Assembly (NCBI RefSeq): GCF_004000945.1
Contig: NZ_BIMF01000001.1
Span: 124,001 to 188,000, forward strand
Reading direction: 5' to 3'
From: Paenibacillus lautus NBRC 15380
GTDB lineage: Bacteria > Bacillota > Bacilli > Paenibacillales > Paenibacillaceae
DNA: 64,000 nucleotides
Shown: piece by piece, positions 24,813-34,270 of the stretch
Layout of the letters: every line of letters starts with the position of its first letter
How positions within the stretch are numbered: the first letter of the stretch is position 1
Made by a program: the position numbers and the translations under genes
The notes under the pieces: generated by a model
The model's input: only the letters and a program-made list of their open reading frames with translations
What the model was told of the DNA's origin: nothing
Databases searched by the model: none

Positions 24813-25994
24813 ATGAATTTTGATCTTGCAATAGACCGAACCTGTACCGACTGTCAGAAGTGGGATAATGTTCCCAGCATCTTCGGCGTACCCGACGCGC
24901 TTCCGATGTGGGTGGCTGACATGGATTTTGCCGCGCCACCCGCCGTTGTCAAGGCGCTCCATCAACGGGTGGAGCATGGCGTATTCGGATATACGTTCCC
25001 GTCCGACTCTTACCGTGAAGCGATTAGCGACTGGATGAAGAAACGCCACAGCTGGAGCATTCAGCAGGAGTGGATTCAATTCTGTCCGGGTGTCGTTCCG
25101 GCACTCAGTCTTATCGTGGATGCGTTCACCGAGCCAGGAGATCAAGTCGTCATCCAGACGCCGGTCTATCCGCCGTTCTATAGCGTCGTTCAGGACCATG
25201 CCCGTGAGCTGGTGCATAATCCGCTGCTTCGAAGTGAGGATGGAGATTACTCGATGGATTTCGAGGACTTGGAGAAGAGTTTTTCTACCGGCAAAGTCAA
25301 AATGATCATTCTGTGCAGTCCGCACAACCCGGTGGGCCGGGTGTGGACCAGAGCGGAATTGGATCGTTTGGCCGCCCTCTGCCAGCAATATGATGTGCTT
25401 GTCGTATCCGATGAAATCCATGCGGATCTGGTGTTTAAATCCGGCGCGCATACGCCATTCGCCGCTCTGTCCGAGGATGCCGCCGAGCGTTCCATCATCT
25501 GCACCGCACCAAGCAAGACGTTTAATATCGCCGGTCTGAACACAGCGAACATCATCATCTCGAATGCGCAGCTGCGCAGCAAGTTCCGCAAAATACTGAA
25601 CCGTTACGCCATTGGCTCCATTACACCGATGGGTGCCGCCGCCACCGAGGCCGCTTACCGTGAAGGCGGACCATGGCTGGATGAGCTTCTGGTTTACATC
25701 CGCGGGAATATGGAGCTGGTTTTGAATTACGCACAGGAGCATCTGCCCGAGCTGAAGGTGGTTATTCCGGAAGCTACTTACCTGCTGTGGATTGATTTCC
25801 GGGGAATGGGCATGTCCCACGAAGAGTTAAACCGCTTCCTGGTTCAAGAAGCGAAGCTTGGATTAAACAGCGGCGCGGCCTTCGGCAAGGACGGCGAAGG
25901 TTTCATGCGCATGAACTTGGCCTGCACGCGCGCCACCGTTCAGGAGGCGTTGTCCCGCTTGCACAAAGCCATCGAGGTATGGCGGGAAGCATAG
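24813..25994 (+). CDS. PLP-dependent C-S lyase/aminotransferase, MalY/PatB type
   Basis: The 393-residue fold-type I PLP enzyme matches the MalY/PatB group, which cleaves cystathionine or related S-substituted cysteines to a thiol, pyruvate and ammonia. Visible features are the start CTDCQKWDN with LPMWVADMDF, SPHNPVGRVW, SDEIHADLVF (Asp for the pyridine nitrogen) and APSKTFNIAGLN with the Schiff-base Lys. An AGGAGGA site precedes the ATG. It follows the AEC transporter by 33 bases, which could import a substrate or export a product. A strong terminator ends the unit. Confidence 0.92.
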   Translation: MNFDLAIDRTCTDCQKWDNVPSIFGVPDALPMWVADMDFAAPPAVVKALHQRVEHGVFGYTFPSDSYREAISDWMKKRHSWSIQQEWIQFCPGVVPALSLIVDAFTEPGDQVVIQTPVYPPFYSVVQDHARELVHNPLLRSEDGDYSMDFEDLEKSFSTGKVKMIILCSPHNPVGRVWTRAELDRLAALCQQYDVLVVSDEIHADLVFKSGAHTPFAALSEDAAERSIICTAPSKTFNIAGLNTANIIISNAQLRSKFRKILNRYAIGSITPMGAAATEAAYREGGPWLDELLVYIRGNMELVLNYAQEHLPELKVVIPEATYLLWIDFRGMGMSHEELNRFLVQEAKLGLNSGAAFGKDGEGFMRMNLACTRATVQEALSRLHKAIEVWREA

Positions 25995-26011
25995 GACATA
26001 AACTCAATCAT

Positions 26012-26047
26012 AAAAGGAGCCGCGCTATACGCGCAGCTCCTTTTTAT
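26012..26047. terminator. Bidirectional terminator after the C-S lyase gene
   Basis: AAAAGGAGCCGCGC pairs with GCGCAGCTCCTTTT with a single mismatch, followed by TATT. It sits between convergent genes. Confidence 0.88.
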
Positions 26048-26053
26048 TGCTTC

Positions 26054-26452
26054 TTATATGACGATAGAGACCTGTCGGGATGACATCTGCATGTAATTCA
26101 GCCGCCTCTCAATGCATGGTCGTTTGGCTGGATCCATATGTTTGCTTAGGATGCTACTGCAAATGCGGTCTGGTATTCCCCGGTATCCGGGATCATCATG
26201 ACAACTTATGGCCAGGCTGCCCCAGCTTGGCTCCAACTCCTTGGTGGCTTCATTGAGCTGATACATTTCGTCATCCGCATCAAATGTCTTATCGAGATAC
26301 CACTTCCAGTCGTTCAGATTCGCGCCGCCTCCAAAGTCACGTCCATCCGGCGATATCAACCCGAGTGTCAGGACCCCGTCAAAGAACCAATCCGTCGCCT
26401 CTCCAGTCTGGTTCACGTAACTGATCTGAATCGGATCTGCAGCTTCGGTCAT
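26054..26452 (-). CDS. Hypothetical protein
   Basis: The 132-residue frame encodes a mixed soluble protein (ISYVNQTGEATDWFFDGVLT, then NDWKWYLDKTFDADDEMYQL). No signal, membrane segment or family was recognised. Only a weak site (GGAACAGGATAAAA, too far from the ATG) precedes the start, so translation may depend on coupling to the upstream gene at 26499-27026, 46 bases away. A frameshift or alternative start cannot be excluded. Confidence 0.5.
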   Translation of the reverse strand: MTEAADPIQISYVNQTGEATDWFFDGVLTLGLISPDGRDFGGGANLNDWKWYLDKTFDADDEMYQLNEATKELEPSWGSLAISCHDDPGYRGIPDRICSSILSKHMDPAKRPCIERRLNYMQMSSRQVSIVI

Positions 26453-26498
26453 TGTTCATTAAACTTTTATCCTGTTCCGTACCTCCGATCAGGCAGTC

Positions 26499-27026
26499 TT
26501 ACATCATGCTTCCGCTGTCGTCCGCACCTGAAGTCAGCCCCTCCATCGTTACGCCTCCATTCAGACTGTCACCAGTCGCCTGTCCCCGCTCCATCTGATA
26601 ACCTGCGTCCAGCATCGAACCATCCAGCTGATGTAGCTGCTGGCTGACTTGGTCCATCTGCTGGAACAGCTGACGATGCTGATAAGCTTCGGCGTACTCA
26701 CTCTGCTGCATTGTCTCGTCCATTTGCTCGAATGCCGTTTTGTTATCGCCCAGCACTTGGCGGTACTGATCCGCCGTAGCTGTTCGGATATCCTGCACTG
26801 CGTTCATCATCCCATGCAGGACCATCCGGCAATTCACCAATTCCTGCCGGACGGCAGAAGAAGTTTCAGGCGTAACCGCAGCCTGGGCGCTTTGAAGCTC
26901 GGCTTGGATCTGGCTGAGCTGGCTTACGATCATCCCGACTTCGTTCATTCCCCCGTTTTGCGCTGCAGTAGTCAATTGGCCCGATAGCTGGTTGAGTCTC
27001 ATCGACATATTTTGAATATTGCTCAT
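26499..27026 (-). CDS. Gln/Met-rich helical hypothetical protein
   Basis: The 175-residue product is rich in Gln, Met and Ala and predicts long amphipathic helices (MRLNQLSGQLTTAAQNGG, YRQVLGDNKTAFEQMDETM, QLFQQMDQVSQQLHQLDGSM), compatible with a coiled-coil bundle. Its last 30 residues are Gly/Ser/Asp-rich. There is one cysteine and no signal or membrane segment. AGGGGGAA lies six bases before the ATG. No family was recognised. Confidence 0.7.
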   Translation of the reverse strand: MSNIQNMSMRLNQLSGQLTTAAQNGGMNEVGMIVSQLSQIQAELQSAQAAVTPETSSAVRQELVNCRMVLHGMMNAVQDIRTATADQYRQVLGDNKTAFEQMDETMQQSEYAEAYQHRQLFQQMDQVSQQLHQLDGSMLDAGYQMERGQATGDSLNGGVTMEGLTSGADDSGSMM

Positions 27027-27200
27027 TGCAATTCCCCCTTTTCCGGATAGCGTCCATTTTTATGAATAGGATGCGATAAACCATGGATTGCTATTCATGT
27101 CGTTATCTGGTCAGAAGATCACGTCTGTTGGAATACGGGGCGGGATGCCGATATAATAGAGTAAGCCATCATATGAAAGTAGGTAGATTAAAGAGTCCGC

Positions 27201-27794
27201 ATGATCAAACGCAAAAAAACGACACTTTTCCTAATTGCTGCCTTATTACTCGCCATATTTTACATGCAGCTGCAAACCGCCATACCGGGATTCATCAATG
27301 ATCTCGATTTTGATTTTAATAGCAAAGAAACCCCTGAAATCTCCCAGCTCCACCCGTATGTATTACAGCAAAAGAATGAGCTTGTCCGTCTCACCAAGAA
27401 AAAAGGGATCACGATCATTATAACGGACGGTTACCGCAGCCATGAAGAGCAGACCCGCATCTACAATCAGGGCCGCAGCACCGAGGGCGACATTGTGACG
27501 AATGCCAAGGCTGGAGAATCCCTCCACAACTATGGGCTTGCGATTGATTTTGCGCTAAGACTAAAGGATGGCAGCGTCATCTGGGATATGGAATATGACG
27601 GGAACGGAAACGGAAAGGCCGATTGGATGGAAGTTGTGGAGATTGCCAAAGGCTTAGGCTTCCAGTGGGGCGGCGATTGGGCCAACTTCCCGGATTATCC
27701 GCATCTGCAGATCGATTTCGGACTGTCGATTCGTGATTTGAAACGAGGAAAGCTCCCTCCCATGGACGCTTCCGAGTATTCGGAAGCAAAGTGA
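27201..27794 (+). CDS. M15 family peptidoglycan peptidase, CwlK/VanY-like, membrane-anchored
   Basis: The 197-residue protein starts with a basic patch and hydrophobic helix (TTLFLIAALLLAIFYMQL, residues 6-23), giving a secreted or anchored enzyme. The M15 zinc motif SLHNYGLAID (SxHxxGxAxD) carries the first His and the Asp, and PHLQID near the end supplies the second His. TDGYRSHEEQTRIYNQGRS is the usual substrate-binding segment. CwlK-type members cut the L-Ala-D-Glu bond of peptidoglycan stems, VanY types the terminal D-Ala; the short FQWGGDWANFPDYPH ending looks more like CwlK. Confidence 0.9.
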   Translation: MIKRKKTTLFLIAALLLAIFYMQLQTAIPGFINDLDFDFNSKETPEISQLHPYVLQQKNELVRLTKKKGITIIITDGYRSHEEQTRIYNQGRSTEGDIVTNAKAGESLHNYGLAIDFALRLKDGSVIWDMEYDGNGNGKADWMEVVEIAKGLGFQWGGDWANFPDYPHLQIDFGLSIRDLKRGKLPPMDASEYSEAK

Positions 27795-28240
27795 GATGCT
27801 ATAGCAATTTGAAGAAGGTTATGGTATATCCAGTTAAGCGCAGCCGAATCCCATATATAGAACATTAACGGACACCATCGACGTTATTTACGACTTAAGC
27901 CTTATTCTCAGAATATAACGGACACCAAAGTCACGATTCTAATAAAAATATAGTTTATCTCCTCTTATAACCGTAAATAAGAGATCCCCTGTCCGTTACG
28001 GAGAGAAGAGCGTCTGTTTTTAACGAAATAACGTATACTGAGTCCGTAAAAATTACTGGAATTTTGGTATTACGCGTCATGTTTTATGGAGTATCGAGGT
28101 TCGCATACTCTAGTTATACTCAAGAATATGACTTATACGCATCCGCGTGTAGATGAGGTCAACCAGATCATGCCTGGTTGGCCTTTTTTATCGTTGTTCT
28201 CTGCAAAAGCGTCTTGATGGATTCGTGCCAAACAACCAAA
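27795..28240. repeat. Gene-free region with short TAACGGACACC repeats
   Basis: No open reading frame with a binding site was found. TAACGGACACCA occurs at 27866-27877 and 27916-27927, 50 bases apart, and an inverted form (GTCCGTTA) at 27991-27998. The rest is A/T-rich. Short palindromic GGAC/GTCC units recur in other intergenic regions of the window. A minor CCAACCAGATCATGCCTGGTTGG hairpin with a following T run near 28160-28190 may be a terminator. Confidence 0.5.
28158..28191 (+). terminator. Hairpin terminator upstream of the GntR operon
   Basis: GGTCAACCAGATCATG is followed by CCTGGTTGGCC and a run of six T (CCTTTTTTATC). CAACCAG pairs with CTGGTTG. It may end a transcript from the gene-free region or isolate the promoter at 28244. 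Confidence 0.65.
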
Positions 28241-28243
28241 TGC

Positions 28244-28296
28244 TTGACATTCCATTCACCTTTTGGTTATATAGTCATATATATAAGCATATAACC
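28244..28296 (+). promoter_or_regulatory. Promoter and palindromic operator of the GntR-ABC operon
   Basis: A perfect TTGACA (28244-28249) precedes TTATAT (28267-28272) by 17 bases. The -10 is overlapped by an inverted repeat, GGTTATAT (28265-28272) and ATATAACC (28289-28296). A repressor bound there would block the start site. The first gene is a GntR/YtrA-type regulator, so autoregulation is the simplest reading. Confidence 0.65.
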
Positions 28297-28331
28297 TTAG
28301 CAGGACAATGAAGGTAAGGCGGTGATTCTTA

Positions 28332-28718
28332 TTGAGCGGTACCATGCATCCAGATAATAAGCCCCTGTTCATCCAGATCAAGGAGAAGATCGAGGACCAG
28401 ATCGTCAATGATCTACTGCTTGAAGGTGAACAGGTTCCTTCCACGACGCAGCTGTCCCAATTTTACAAAATCAATCACATCACGGTGTTAAAGGGCATCA
28501 ACCTGCTGGTTGATGCCGGACTCATCTATAAAAAGCGAGGTGTCGGCATGTTTGTTGCAGAGGGGGCCAAGGAAATGCTGCTCCGGACCCGAAAGAGTGC
28601 ATTTGCGGAACATTATGTGGTGCCTATGGTACAAGAAGCGGACAAACTCGGTTTGTCCACGGATGAGCTTTTTCAAATCATAACCCAGTTAAAAGGAAGT
28701 GACGTCCATGAATCTTGA
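28332..28718 (+). CDS. GntR family transcriptional regulator, YtrA subfamily
   Basis: The 128-residue product has an N-terminal winged helix: PLFIQIKEKIEDQIVNDLLL, LLEGEQVPSTTQLSQFYKIN and INLLVDAGLIYKKRGVGMFV (residues 13-77). Only about 45 residues follow, too few for the FadR or HutC ligand domains, which is the YtrA hallmark. YtrA-type repressors typically sit first in operons with ABC transporters, as here. TTG 28332 follows AAGGCGGTGA by seven bases; ATG 28344 is an alternative. The gene overlaps the ABC ATPase start by 11 bases. Confidence 0.85.
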   Translation: MSGTMHPDNKPLFIQIKEKIEDQIVNDLLLEGEQVPSTTQLSQFYKINHITVLKGINLLVDAGLIYKKRGVGMFVAEGAKEMLLRTRKSAFAEHYVVPMVQEADKLGLSTDELFQIITQLKGSDVHES

Positions 28719-29586
28719 TATTCAGTTTGACCGCCTATCTGTGGTATATGGTGACCTCGAAGCCGTCCACAATGTTTCGCTTCATCTCCCGGCCGGCAAA
28801 ATTTATGGTCTCTTAGGGCGGAACGGAGCAGGCAAAACCTCGCTTCTGTCTGTTCTTGCTTCATTTCGTGAACCCTCATCGGGATCGGTTACGGTCGGCG
28901 GTGAGCAGCCGTTCGAAAATGCAAAAATCATGAAGGAGGTCTCCTTCATCTACGATATCGACTATAAAGACGAGACCGACAAGGTCAAGGCAGCGATTGA
29001 ATCGGTAGCCAGGCACCGGCCCCATTTCGATACCCGATATGCCCTTGAGCTTGCACGCAAATTCAATTTGCCCTTGGATAAACAGCTGAAGGAACTCTCC
29101 AAAGGCATGCAGTCCGCTTATAACGTATGTATCGGTCTCGCCAGCCGGTCGCCGGTTACCATTCTGGATGAAGCTTATCTCGGCATGGATGCGCCGTCAC
29201 GCGAAATTTTTTACCGGGAGCTGCTGGAGGACCAGGAGCGCCATCCCCGTACGTTCATTCTTTCCACCCACCTGGTATCGGAGATGGATTATCTGTTTGA
29301 AGAAGTCATTATCATTCACAAGGGCCGGTTCGTGCTGCAAGACGATTATGAAAGCCTCACATCCCGGGGAGTATCCATTACGGGCCCGGCGGCAAAGGTA
29401 GATGAATTCATCCAGGGGATGAAGGTGCTCAACGTACAGCAGCTCGGTTCCACCAAGGCCGTTATGGTCTATGGGGAACTGAGCGAGGCATCTCAATCAG
29501 CCGCGCTTCGGGCAGGGCTTGAGATCGGTCCGATCTCGCTCCAGGACTTGTTTATCCATCTGACGGGGGAGGAATATTCCGCATGA
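28708..29586 (+). CDS. ABC transporter ATP-binding protein (Ytr-like)
   Basis: The 292-residue ATPase has Walker A GRNGAGKTS (residues 35-43), a Q-loop region, a degenerate signature KELSKGMQSAYN, Walker B VTILDEAYLGMD and the H-loop ILSTHL. LSKGMQ in place of LSGGQ is common in this exporter subgroup. ATG 28708 follows AAGGA by ten bases. It is the second gene of the GntR-ATPase-permease operon and overlaps the permease by four bases. The substrate is unknown; Ytr-type systems often respond to cell-envelope antibiotics. Confidence 0.88.
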   Translation: MNLDIQFDRLSVVYGDLEAVHNVSLHLPAGKIYGLLGRNGAGKTSLLSVLASFREPSSGSVTVGGEQPFENAKIMKEVSFIYDIDYKDETDKVKAAIESVARHRPHFDTRYALELARKFNLPLDKQLKELSKGMQSAYNVCIGLASRSPVTILDEAYLGMDAPSREIFYRELLEDQERHPRTFILSTHLVSEMDYLFEEVIIIHKGRFVLQDDYESLTSRGVSITGPAAKVDEFIQGMKVLNVQQLGSTKAVMVYGELSEASQSAALRAGLEIGPISLQDLFIHLTGEEYSA

Positions 29587-30314
29587 AAAAGACGTCATCG
29601 GCCGTAACCAGGGTATCGACGGACATGTTTATTCAGCAAGGCAGCTGGGCCTTAGGATTTCTAGCGATTGTGCTGCTGATGATCTATATTGGGGTCGGCA
29701 TCGGCAGCAGCATGGGTGTCAATGTTCGCGCAGGAATAGCAGAGGAGGACTTCTTCTCCATCGTTTACCGCTCAACCAAAGGATTTATGCTCGTCATCGG
29801 CATCATTTCGGCCTACGGCTTTCTAAGCTATTATGTAAGACACGGGATTACGCGCCGGGATTTCTTTAATGGAGCCGCCTTGGCGGCCGTCTATCTGTCA
29901 TTGGCCTTTCCAGTCGTAGTGGGTCTGGTCAATTGGATCATCGGGATGCTTACCTCCCATGATGCCGGCAGCACCTTGCTGCTGCAGAAGTTCGATAACA
30001 ACTGGCTGCTGATACTTGTCTCCTATGGCGTCCAAATCTTTATCTACTATTTGATGGGATGGATGATCGGATCCGGATTTTACCGGTTTGGCTGGATCCG
30101 CGGCTTGGGATGGATCGCCGTAGCCCTCGTGTTGATCGGCTTCATGGATGCTTTGTGGCAATTCGAGCTGGCTTCCATATGGGAACAGTGGCTGCCGGTC
30201 ACGACAGCCTTTTCCGTCACGCTGCCGGTCTCTCTAGCAGGCTCCGTGGCCGTCATCCTGATTGCACTTCTTCTGATTCGGCTGATCACCCGAAAAGTTA
30301 CGATCAAAATGTAA
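29583..30314 (+). CDS. ABC transporter permease subunit
   Basis: The 243-residue protein has six predicted membrane segments (for example WALGFLAIVLLMIYIGVG near residue 18 and FPVVVGLVNWIIGML around residue 110) and little sequence signature beyond the general ABC-2-like membrane pattern. It overlaps the ATPase gene by four bases (ATGA), so the two are translated together, probably as a dimer of each. No substrate-binding protein is present, consistent with an exporter or envelope-stress function. A strong hairpin terminator follows. Confidence 0.82.
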   Translation: MKKTSSAVTRVSTDMFIQQGSWALGFLAIVLLMIYIGVGIGSSMGVNVRAGIAEEDFFSIVYRSTKGFMLVIGIISAYGFLSYYVRHGITRRDFFNGAALAAVYLSLAFPVVVGLVNWIIGMLTSHDAGSTLLLQKFDNNWLLILVSYGVQIFIYYLMGWMIGSGFYRFGWIRGLGWIAVALVLIGFMDALWQFELASIWEQWLPVTTAFSVTLPVSLAGSVAVILIALLLIRLITRKVTIKM

Positions 30315-30324
30315 TATGTACGTC

Positions 30325-30377
30325 AAAATGGCTGATCCACGGGTAGCAACATCTACCCGGGAGTCAGCCATTTTATT
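30325..30377. terminator. Bidirectional terminator between the ABC operons
   Basis: AAAATGGCTGA pairs with TCAGCCATTTT, and the inner stem CGGGTAG pairs with CTACCCG. The T/A runs on both sides serve the GntR operon (plus) and the sugar transport operon (minus). Confidence 0.88.
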
Positions 30378-30397
30378 ATCTAACGCCATCGTTTAAA

Positions 30398-31564
30398 TTA
30401 AGCGGCGCTGCTCTTCTTCTTATTATAAATATCGAAGGCTACTGCCGCGAGGAGAACCAAACCCTTGATGCCTTGCTGCCAGTCGATGCCGAGGCCTACG
30501 AGCGACATCCCGTTATTGAGGACGCCCATGACGAGACCGCCGATGATCGCGCCGAAGACCGTACCGATCCCGCCGGTAGCCGAAGCGCCGCCGATGAAGC
30601 TCGCCGCGATGGCATCCAGCTCAAAGTTCGTACCGGCTCTCGGCGTCGCCGCGTTCAAGCGGGCGGCAAAAATCAAACCGGAGATCGCTGCCATGACACC
30701 CATATTGACGAATACCCAGAACGTGACCTTCTTGGTTTTCACGCCGGACAGCGCCGCCGCTTTCTCGTTGCCGCCAAGCGCATAAATATGACGGCCCATC
30801 ACGGTTTTGTTCATCACGAAGGAATAGATGATAATGAGCACCAGCAGCAGAATCAGAATGTTCGGGAGACCGGCGTAACTGGCCAGCATGAACGTAAAGG
30901 CATTGATCACCGCTGCGATGAGCACCAGCTTCAGGAGGAACAAGCCGCTTGGCAGAACTTCGAAGTTGTATTTTTTATGCGACTTTCGCTCGCGAAGCTC
31001 ATTGATCAGGAAAATAACCGTAAAGACGATACCCGCCAGAATGGCGATCAGATTGGTGCCGGTGTTGCCGAAGTCCGGAATAAAGCCGGAGCTCAGCTTC
31101 TGAAAGCCTCCCGGAAACGGCGCAATGGATTGACCCTCCAGTACGATCATGGTTAGACCGCGGAACAAGAGCATGCCCGCAAGGGTTACGATAAAGGCCG
31201 GTATCCTCACATAAGCCACCCAGAAACCCTGCCAAGCACCGATCAGACCGCCGACGATCAAGGATACGATGACGGCAATGACCGGATGCAGCTGCATATC
31301 GACCATCATGATCGCTGCCACAGCGCCGACGAAGGCGGCCACCGAACCGACCGACAAATCAATATGACCCGTAATGATAACAAGCACCATGCCGATCGCC
31401 AGTACGAGGATGTAGCTGTTCTGGAGAATCAGATTCGTGATGTTGATTGGCTCCAGCAGCAGCCCTCCCGTAATAATCTGGAAAAATATCATAATGACAA
31501 CAAGGGCGATGATCATCCCGTATTGGCGGATGTTGTTTTTAAACATTTTTTTGAGTGTCTCCAT
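30398..31564 (-). CDS. mmsB: Multiple-monosaccharide ABC transporter permease (MmsB/GguB type)
   Basis: The 388-residue permease has about ten membrane helices and the sugar-permease (BPD_transp_2) pattern: NSYILVLAIGMVLVIITGHI (residues 49-68), AGMLLFRGLTMIVLEGQ, FVNMGVMAAISGLIFAARLN and GGIGTVFGAIIGGLVMGVLN. Length and pairing with a ChvE-like binding protein identify the MmsB/GguB group, which moves xylose, arabinose, galactose and related sugars. It follows the ATPase by two bases. A shared terminator lies just beyond its stop. Confidence 0.9.
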   Translation of the reverse strand: METLKKMFKNNIRQYGMIIALVVIMIFFQIITGGLLLEPINITNLILQNSYILVLAIGMVLVIITGHIDLSVGSVAAFVGAVAAIMMVDMQLHPVIAVIVSLIVGGLIGAWQGFWVAYVRIPAFIVTLAGMLLFRGLTMIVLEGQSIAPFPGGFQKLSSGFIPDFGNTGTNLIAILAGIVFTVIFLINELRERKSHKKYNFEVLPSGLFLLKLVLIAAVINAFTFMLASYAGLPNILILLLVLIIIYSFVMNKTVMGRHIYALGGNEKAAALSGVKTKKVTFWVFVNMGVMAAISGLIFAARLNAATPRAGTNFELDAIAASFIGGASATGGIGTVFGAIIGGLVMGVLNNGMSLVGLGIDWQQGIKGLVLLAAVAFDIYNKKKSSAA

Positions 31565-31566
31565 GC

Positions 31567-33099
31567 TTAAGCCCCTCCATTCTTGGTCATGTATCTCATC
31601 AAGGTTTCCTGCGAAGCCTGCTCTCTGCTAACTTCTCCGGTCATCCGTCCCGCGCTCATGACATAAATCCGGTCGCAGATCCCTATAATCTCCGGCAGCT
31701 CCGAGGAAATGACAAGCACAGCCTTCCCCTCATCCGCCAGCTGGTTAATGATCGCGTATATTTCATATTTGGCCCCAACGTCAATCCCCCGCGTCGGCTC
31801 ATCCAGAATCAGAATGTCCGGCTCGGCGTAGATCCATTTACTCAGCACAACCTTCTGCTGATTCCCCCCGCTGAGGTTCCCCGTCTTCTGGAGAATGTTC
31901 GGCGTTTTGATCTTAAGCTTCTTCCGCATATCCTCCGCAACGAGAATTTCTTCCCGATCATCAATGACCATGTTCTTCGCCAGCTTGGACAGTCCGGTAA
32001 GCGAGATGTTGCGCTTGATATCGTCCATGAGGATCAGCCCGTATTCCTTGCGGTCCTCGGTCACGTAAGCAAAGCCGTTATCAATGGCCTCGGTGATGGA
32101 TTGATTCCGGATTTCCTTCCCGTCTTTCCGGAGCGTTCCGGTAATATTCCGGCCATAAGCTTTACCGAAAATACTCATCGCCAGCTCGGTTCGGCCGGAA
32201 CCCATCAGCCCGGCAATGCCCACAACTTCCCCCCGGCGGATATTCATGCTCACGTTGTCAATGACTTTTCGGCCTGCTTGCAGCTCGTGATATACCGTCC
32301 AATCCTTAATCTCCAGGATGATCTCCCCGATCTTCGGGGTCCGCTCCGGGTAGCGGTTCGTCAAATCCCGGCCAACCATGCCGCGGATGATCCGGTCCTC
32401 GTTCACCTCGCCGCCTCTCATATCCAGCGTTTCAATGGTCTGGCCGTCGCGCAGAATCGTAATGGAATCCGATACCTTCGACACCTCGTTCAATTTATGG
32501 GAGATCAGGATACAGGAAATTCCCTGCTTCTTGAACTCCAGCATCAGCTCCAGCAAATTCTCGCTGTCGTCCTCATTGAGCGCCGCCGTCGGTTCGTCCA
32601 GAATAAGCAGCTTTACCTTCTTGGATAAGGCCTTCGCAATTTCGACCAACTGCTGCTTGCCGACGCCGATGCTGCCGACCTGCGTGTTCGGGTTCTCGCT
32701 GAGCCCCACCTTATCCAGCAGCTCTTTGGCTCCCAGCATTGTCTCATTCCAGTTCATGATGCCCTTCTCGGCACGCTCGTTCCCCAAATAAATGTTCTCG
32801 GCTATCGACAAATAAGGAATCAGCGCAAGCTCCTGATGGATGATGACGATGCCCAGGTCTTCGCTTTGCTTGATGTTTTTAAATTCACAGACGCTGCCTT
32901 TGAACAGAATATCCCCCTCATAGGTGCCGTAAGGATACACGCCGCTCAGCACTTTCATCAGCGTGGATTTGCCTGCTCCGTTCTCCCCGCACAGGGAGTG
33001 GATTTCGCCCTCGCGAACCTTCAGATTCACCTGGTCCAGCGCCTTTACCCCGGGAAACGCTTTCGTAATGTTCCGCATTTCAAGAATGTACTCTGACAT
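31567..33099 (-). CDS. mmsA: Multiple-monosaccharide ABC transporter ATP-binding protein (MmsA/GguA type)
   Basis: This 510-residue protein is a fused double ATPase. The first half has Walker [11 protein letters not shown] (residues 38-47), [14 protein letters not shown] and [16 protein letters not shown]. The second half has the degenerate [11 protein letters not shown], the signature [14 protein letters not shown] and [34 protein letters not shown] is typical of the group. It powers sugar uptake with MmsB and the ChvE-like binding protein; gene order is chvE-mmsA-mmsB with gaps of 41 and 2 bases. GGAAGGTGA precedes the ATG. Confidence 0.93.
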   Translation of the reverse strand: MSEYILEMRNITKAFPGVKALDQVNLKVREGEIHSLCGENGAGKSTLMKVLSGVYPYGTYEGDILFKGSVCEFKNIKQSEDLGIVIIHQELALIPYLSIAENIYLGNERAEKGIMNWNETMLGAKELLDKVGLSENPNTQVGSIGVGKQQLVEIAKALSKKVKLLILDEPTAALNEDDSENLLELMLEFKKQGISCILISHKLNEVSKVSDSITILRDGQTIETLDMRGGEVNEDRIIRGMVGRDLTNRYPERTPKIGEIILEIKDWTVYHELQAGRKVIDNVSMNIRRGEVVGIAGLMGSGRTELAMSIFGKAYGRNITGTLRKDGKEIRNQSITEAIDNGFAYVTEDRKEYGLILMDDIKRNISLTGLSKLAKNMVIDDREEILVAEDMRKKLKIKTPNILQKTGNLSGGNQQKVVLSKWIYAEPDILILDEPTRGIDVGAKYEIYAIINQLADEGKAVLVISSELPEIIGICDRIYVMSAGRMTGEVSREQASQETLMRYMTKNGGA

Positions 33100-33140
33100 C
33101 TGGCTTCACCTTCCTATCGTTTCGTGTTCGCTGCTTAAGA

Positions 33141-34226
33141 CTATTTCAATCCGATTTCTTCCTTGGAATAATAGCCCGTCTCCACAACCTCTTTCTCCAC
33201 GTTGGAAGCATCAACGGATACCGGGGGGAGCAAATAGGCAGGCACGACCTTGATGCCGTTGTCGTACGATTCGGTATCGTTCACCTCGGCCTCTTCTCCC
33301 TTCAGCACGCTCTCCGCCATCTTCACCGCCTGCTCGGCGAGCTGGCGCGTGTCCTTGAACACCGTCTGGGTTTGCTCACCGGCCACGATCGATTTAATGG
33401 AAGCAAGCTCCGCATCCTGACCCGTGATGATCGGCAGCGGTTTGCCTGCCGTCCCGTAGCCTACGCCCTTGAGCGAGGAGATGATGCCGATGCTGATCCC
33501 ATCGTATGGAGACAGCACCGCATCCAGATTTTCGCTGGAATAGTTGGCGCTAATCAGGTTATCCATCCGCGACTGGGCGAGGGCGCCGTCCCAGCGCAGG
33601 GTCGCAATCTGGGCCATCGTGGTCTGCTTGCTCCGAACCACAAGCTTGCCCGAATCCATATAAGGCTTTAGCACGGACATCGCGCCGTCATAGAAGAAGT
33701 AAGCATTGTTATCGTCCGGCGATCCGCCGAACAGCTCGATATTGAACGGCCCCTTCCCTTCCTTCAGGCCAAGCTTCTCTTCAATATAGGAGGCTTGCTG
33801 AACGCCGACCTGGAAGTTGTCGAAAGTGGCATAATAACTCAAATGCTCGGTGTTGCGAATCAACCGGTCGTATGCGATAACCTTGATTCCCTGATCATGA
33901 GCCTTCTTGATCACGTCGGTCAGCGTATTTCCGTCGATGGAAGCGATGACGATCACGTCGACCCCTTTCGTGATCATGTTCTCGATTTGGGAAATCTGGT
34001 TTTCAATCACGTCCTCGGCGAATTGAAGGTCGGTTTTGTACCCTTTTTCCTGAAACAGCCGCTCCATGTTCTTCCCGTCAGCCACCCAGCGTTCGGATGA
34101 TTTCGTTGGCATCGCAAGGCCGACGTATCCCTTCTCAGCATCGCCGGTTTGGCTTTCGGCAAGGTTGCAGGCCGTCAGGGCCAAGAGCAGCACCGCGATC
34201 AGCAATCCTGGCAATCCTCTCTTCAT
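33141..34226 (-). CDS. chvE: ChvE-like multiple-sugar-binding lipoprotein
   Basis: The 361-residue protein has a lipoprotein signal ([12 protein letters not shown], Cys near residue 20) and a periplasmic-binding-protein fold type [41 protein letters not shown] and [19 protein letters not shown] closely follow the ChvE pattern. ChvE proteins bind several monosaccharides and, in plant-associated bacteria, report sugars to a sensor. ATG 34226 follows GGAAAGGGGAA; the upstream open frame has none. A CcpA-like site lies 29 bases upstream. A divergent binding-protein/kinase/regulator set is located behind the relic upstream. Confidence 0.92.
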   Translation of the reverse strand: MKRGLPGLLIAVLLLALTACNLAESQTGDAEKGYVGLAMPTKSSERWVADGKNMERLFQEKGYKTDLQFAEDVIENQISQIENMITKGVDVIVIASIDGNTLTDVIKKAHDQGIKVIAYDRLIRNTEHLSYYATFDNFQVGVQQASYIEEKLGLKEGKGPFNIELFGGSPDDNNAYFFYDGAMSVLKPYMDSGKLVVRSKQTTMAQIATLRWDGALAQSRMDNLISANYSSENLDAVLSPYDGISIGIISSLKGVGYGTAGKPLPIITGQDAELASIKSIVAGEQTQTVFKDTRQLAEQAVKMAESVLKGEEAEVNDTESYDNGIKVVPAYLLPPVSVDASNVEKEVVETGYYSKEEIGLK

Positions 34227-34254
34227 CGGTAGTTCCCCTTTCCGAAAAATGGAA

Positions 34255-34270
34255 TCGAGAGCGCTTACAA
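34255..34270 (-). promoter_or_regulatory. Candidate CcpA (cre) site upstream of chvE
   Basis: On the minus strand TTGTAAGCGCTCTCGA fits the cre consensus WTGNAANCGNWNNCAW at all defined positions but one. It lies 29-44 bases before the chvE start, where CcpA could cause carbon catabolite repression of sugar uptake. A single-site match by eye. Confidence 0.4.
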
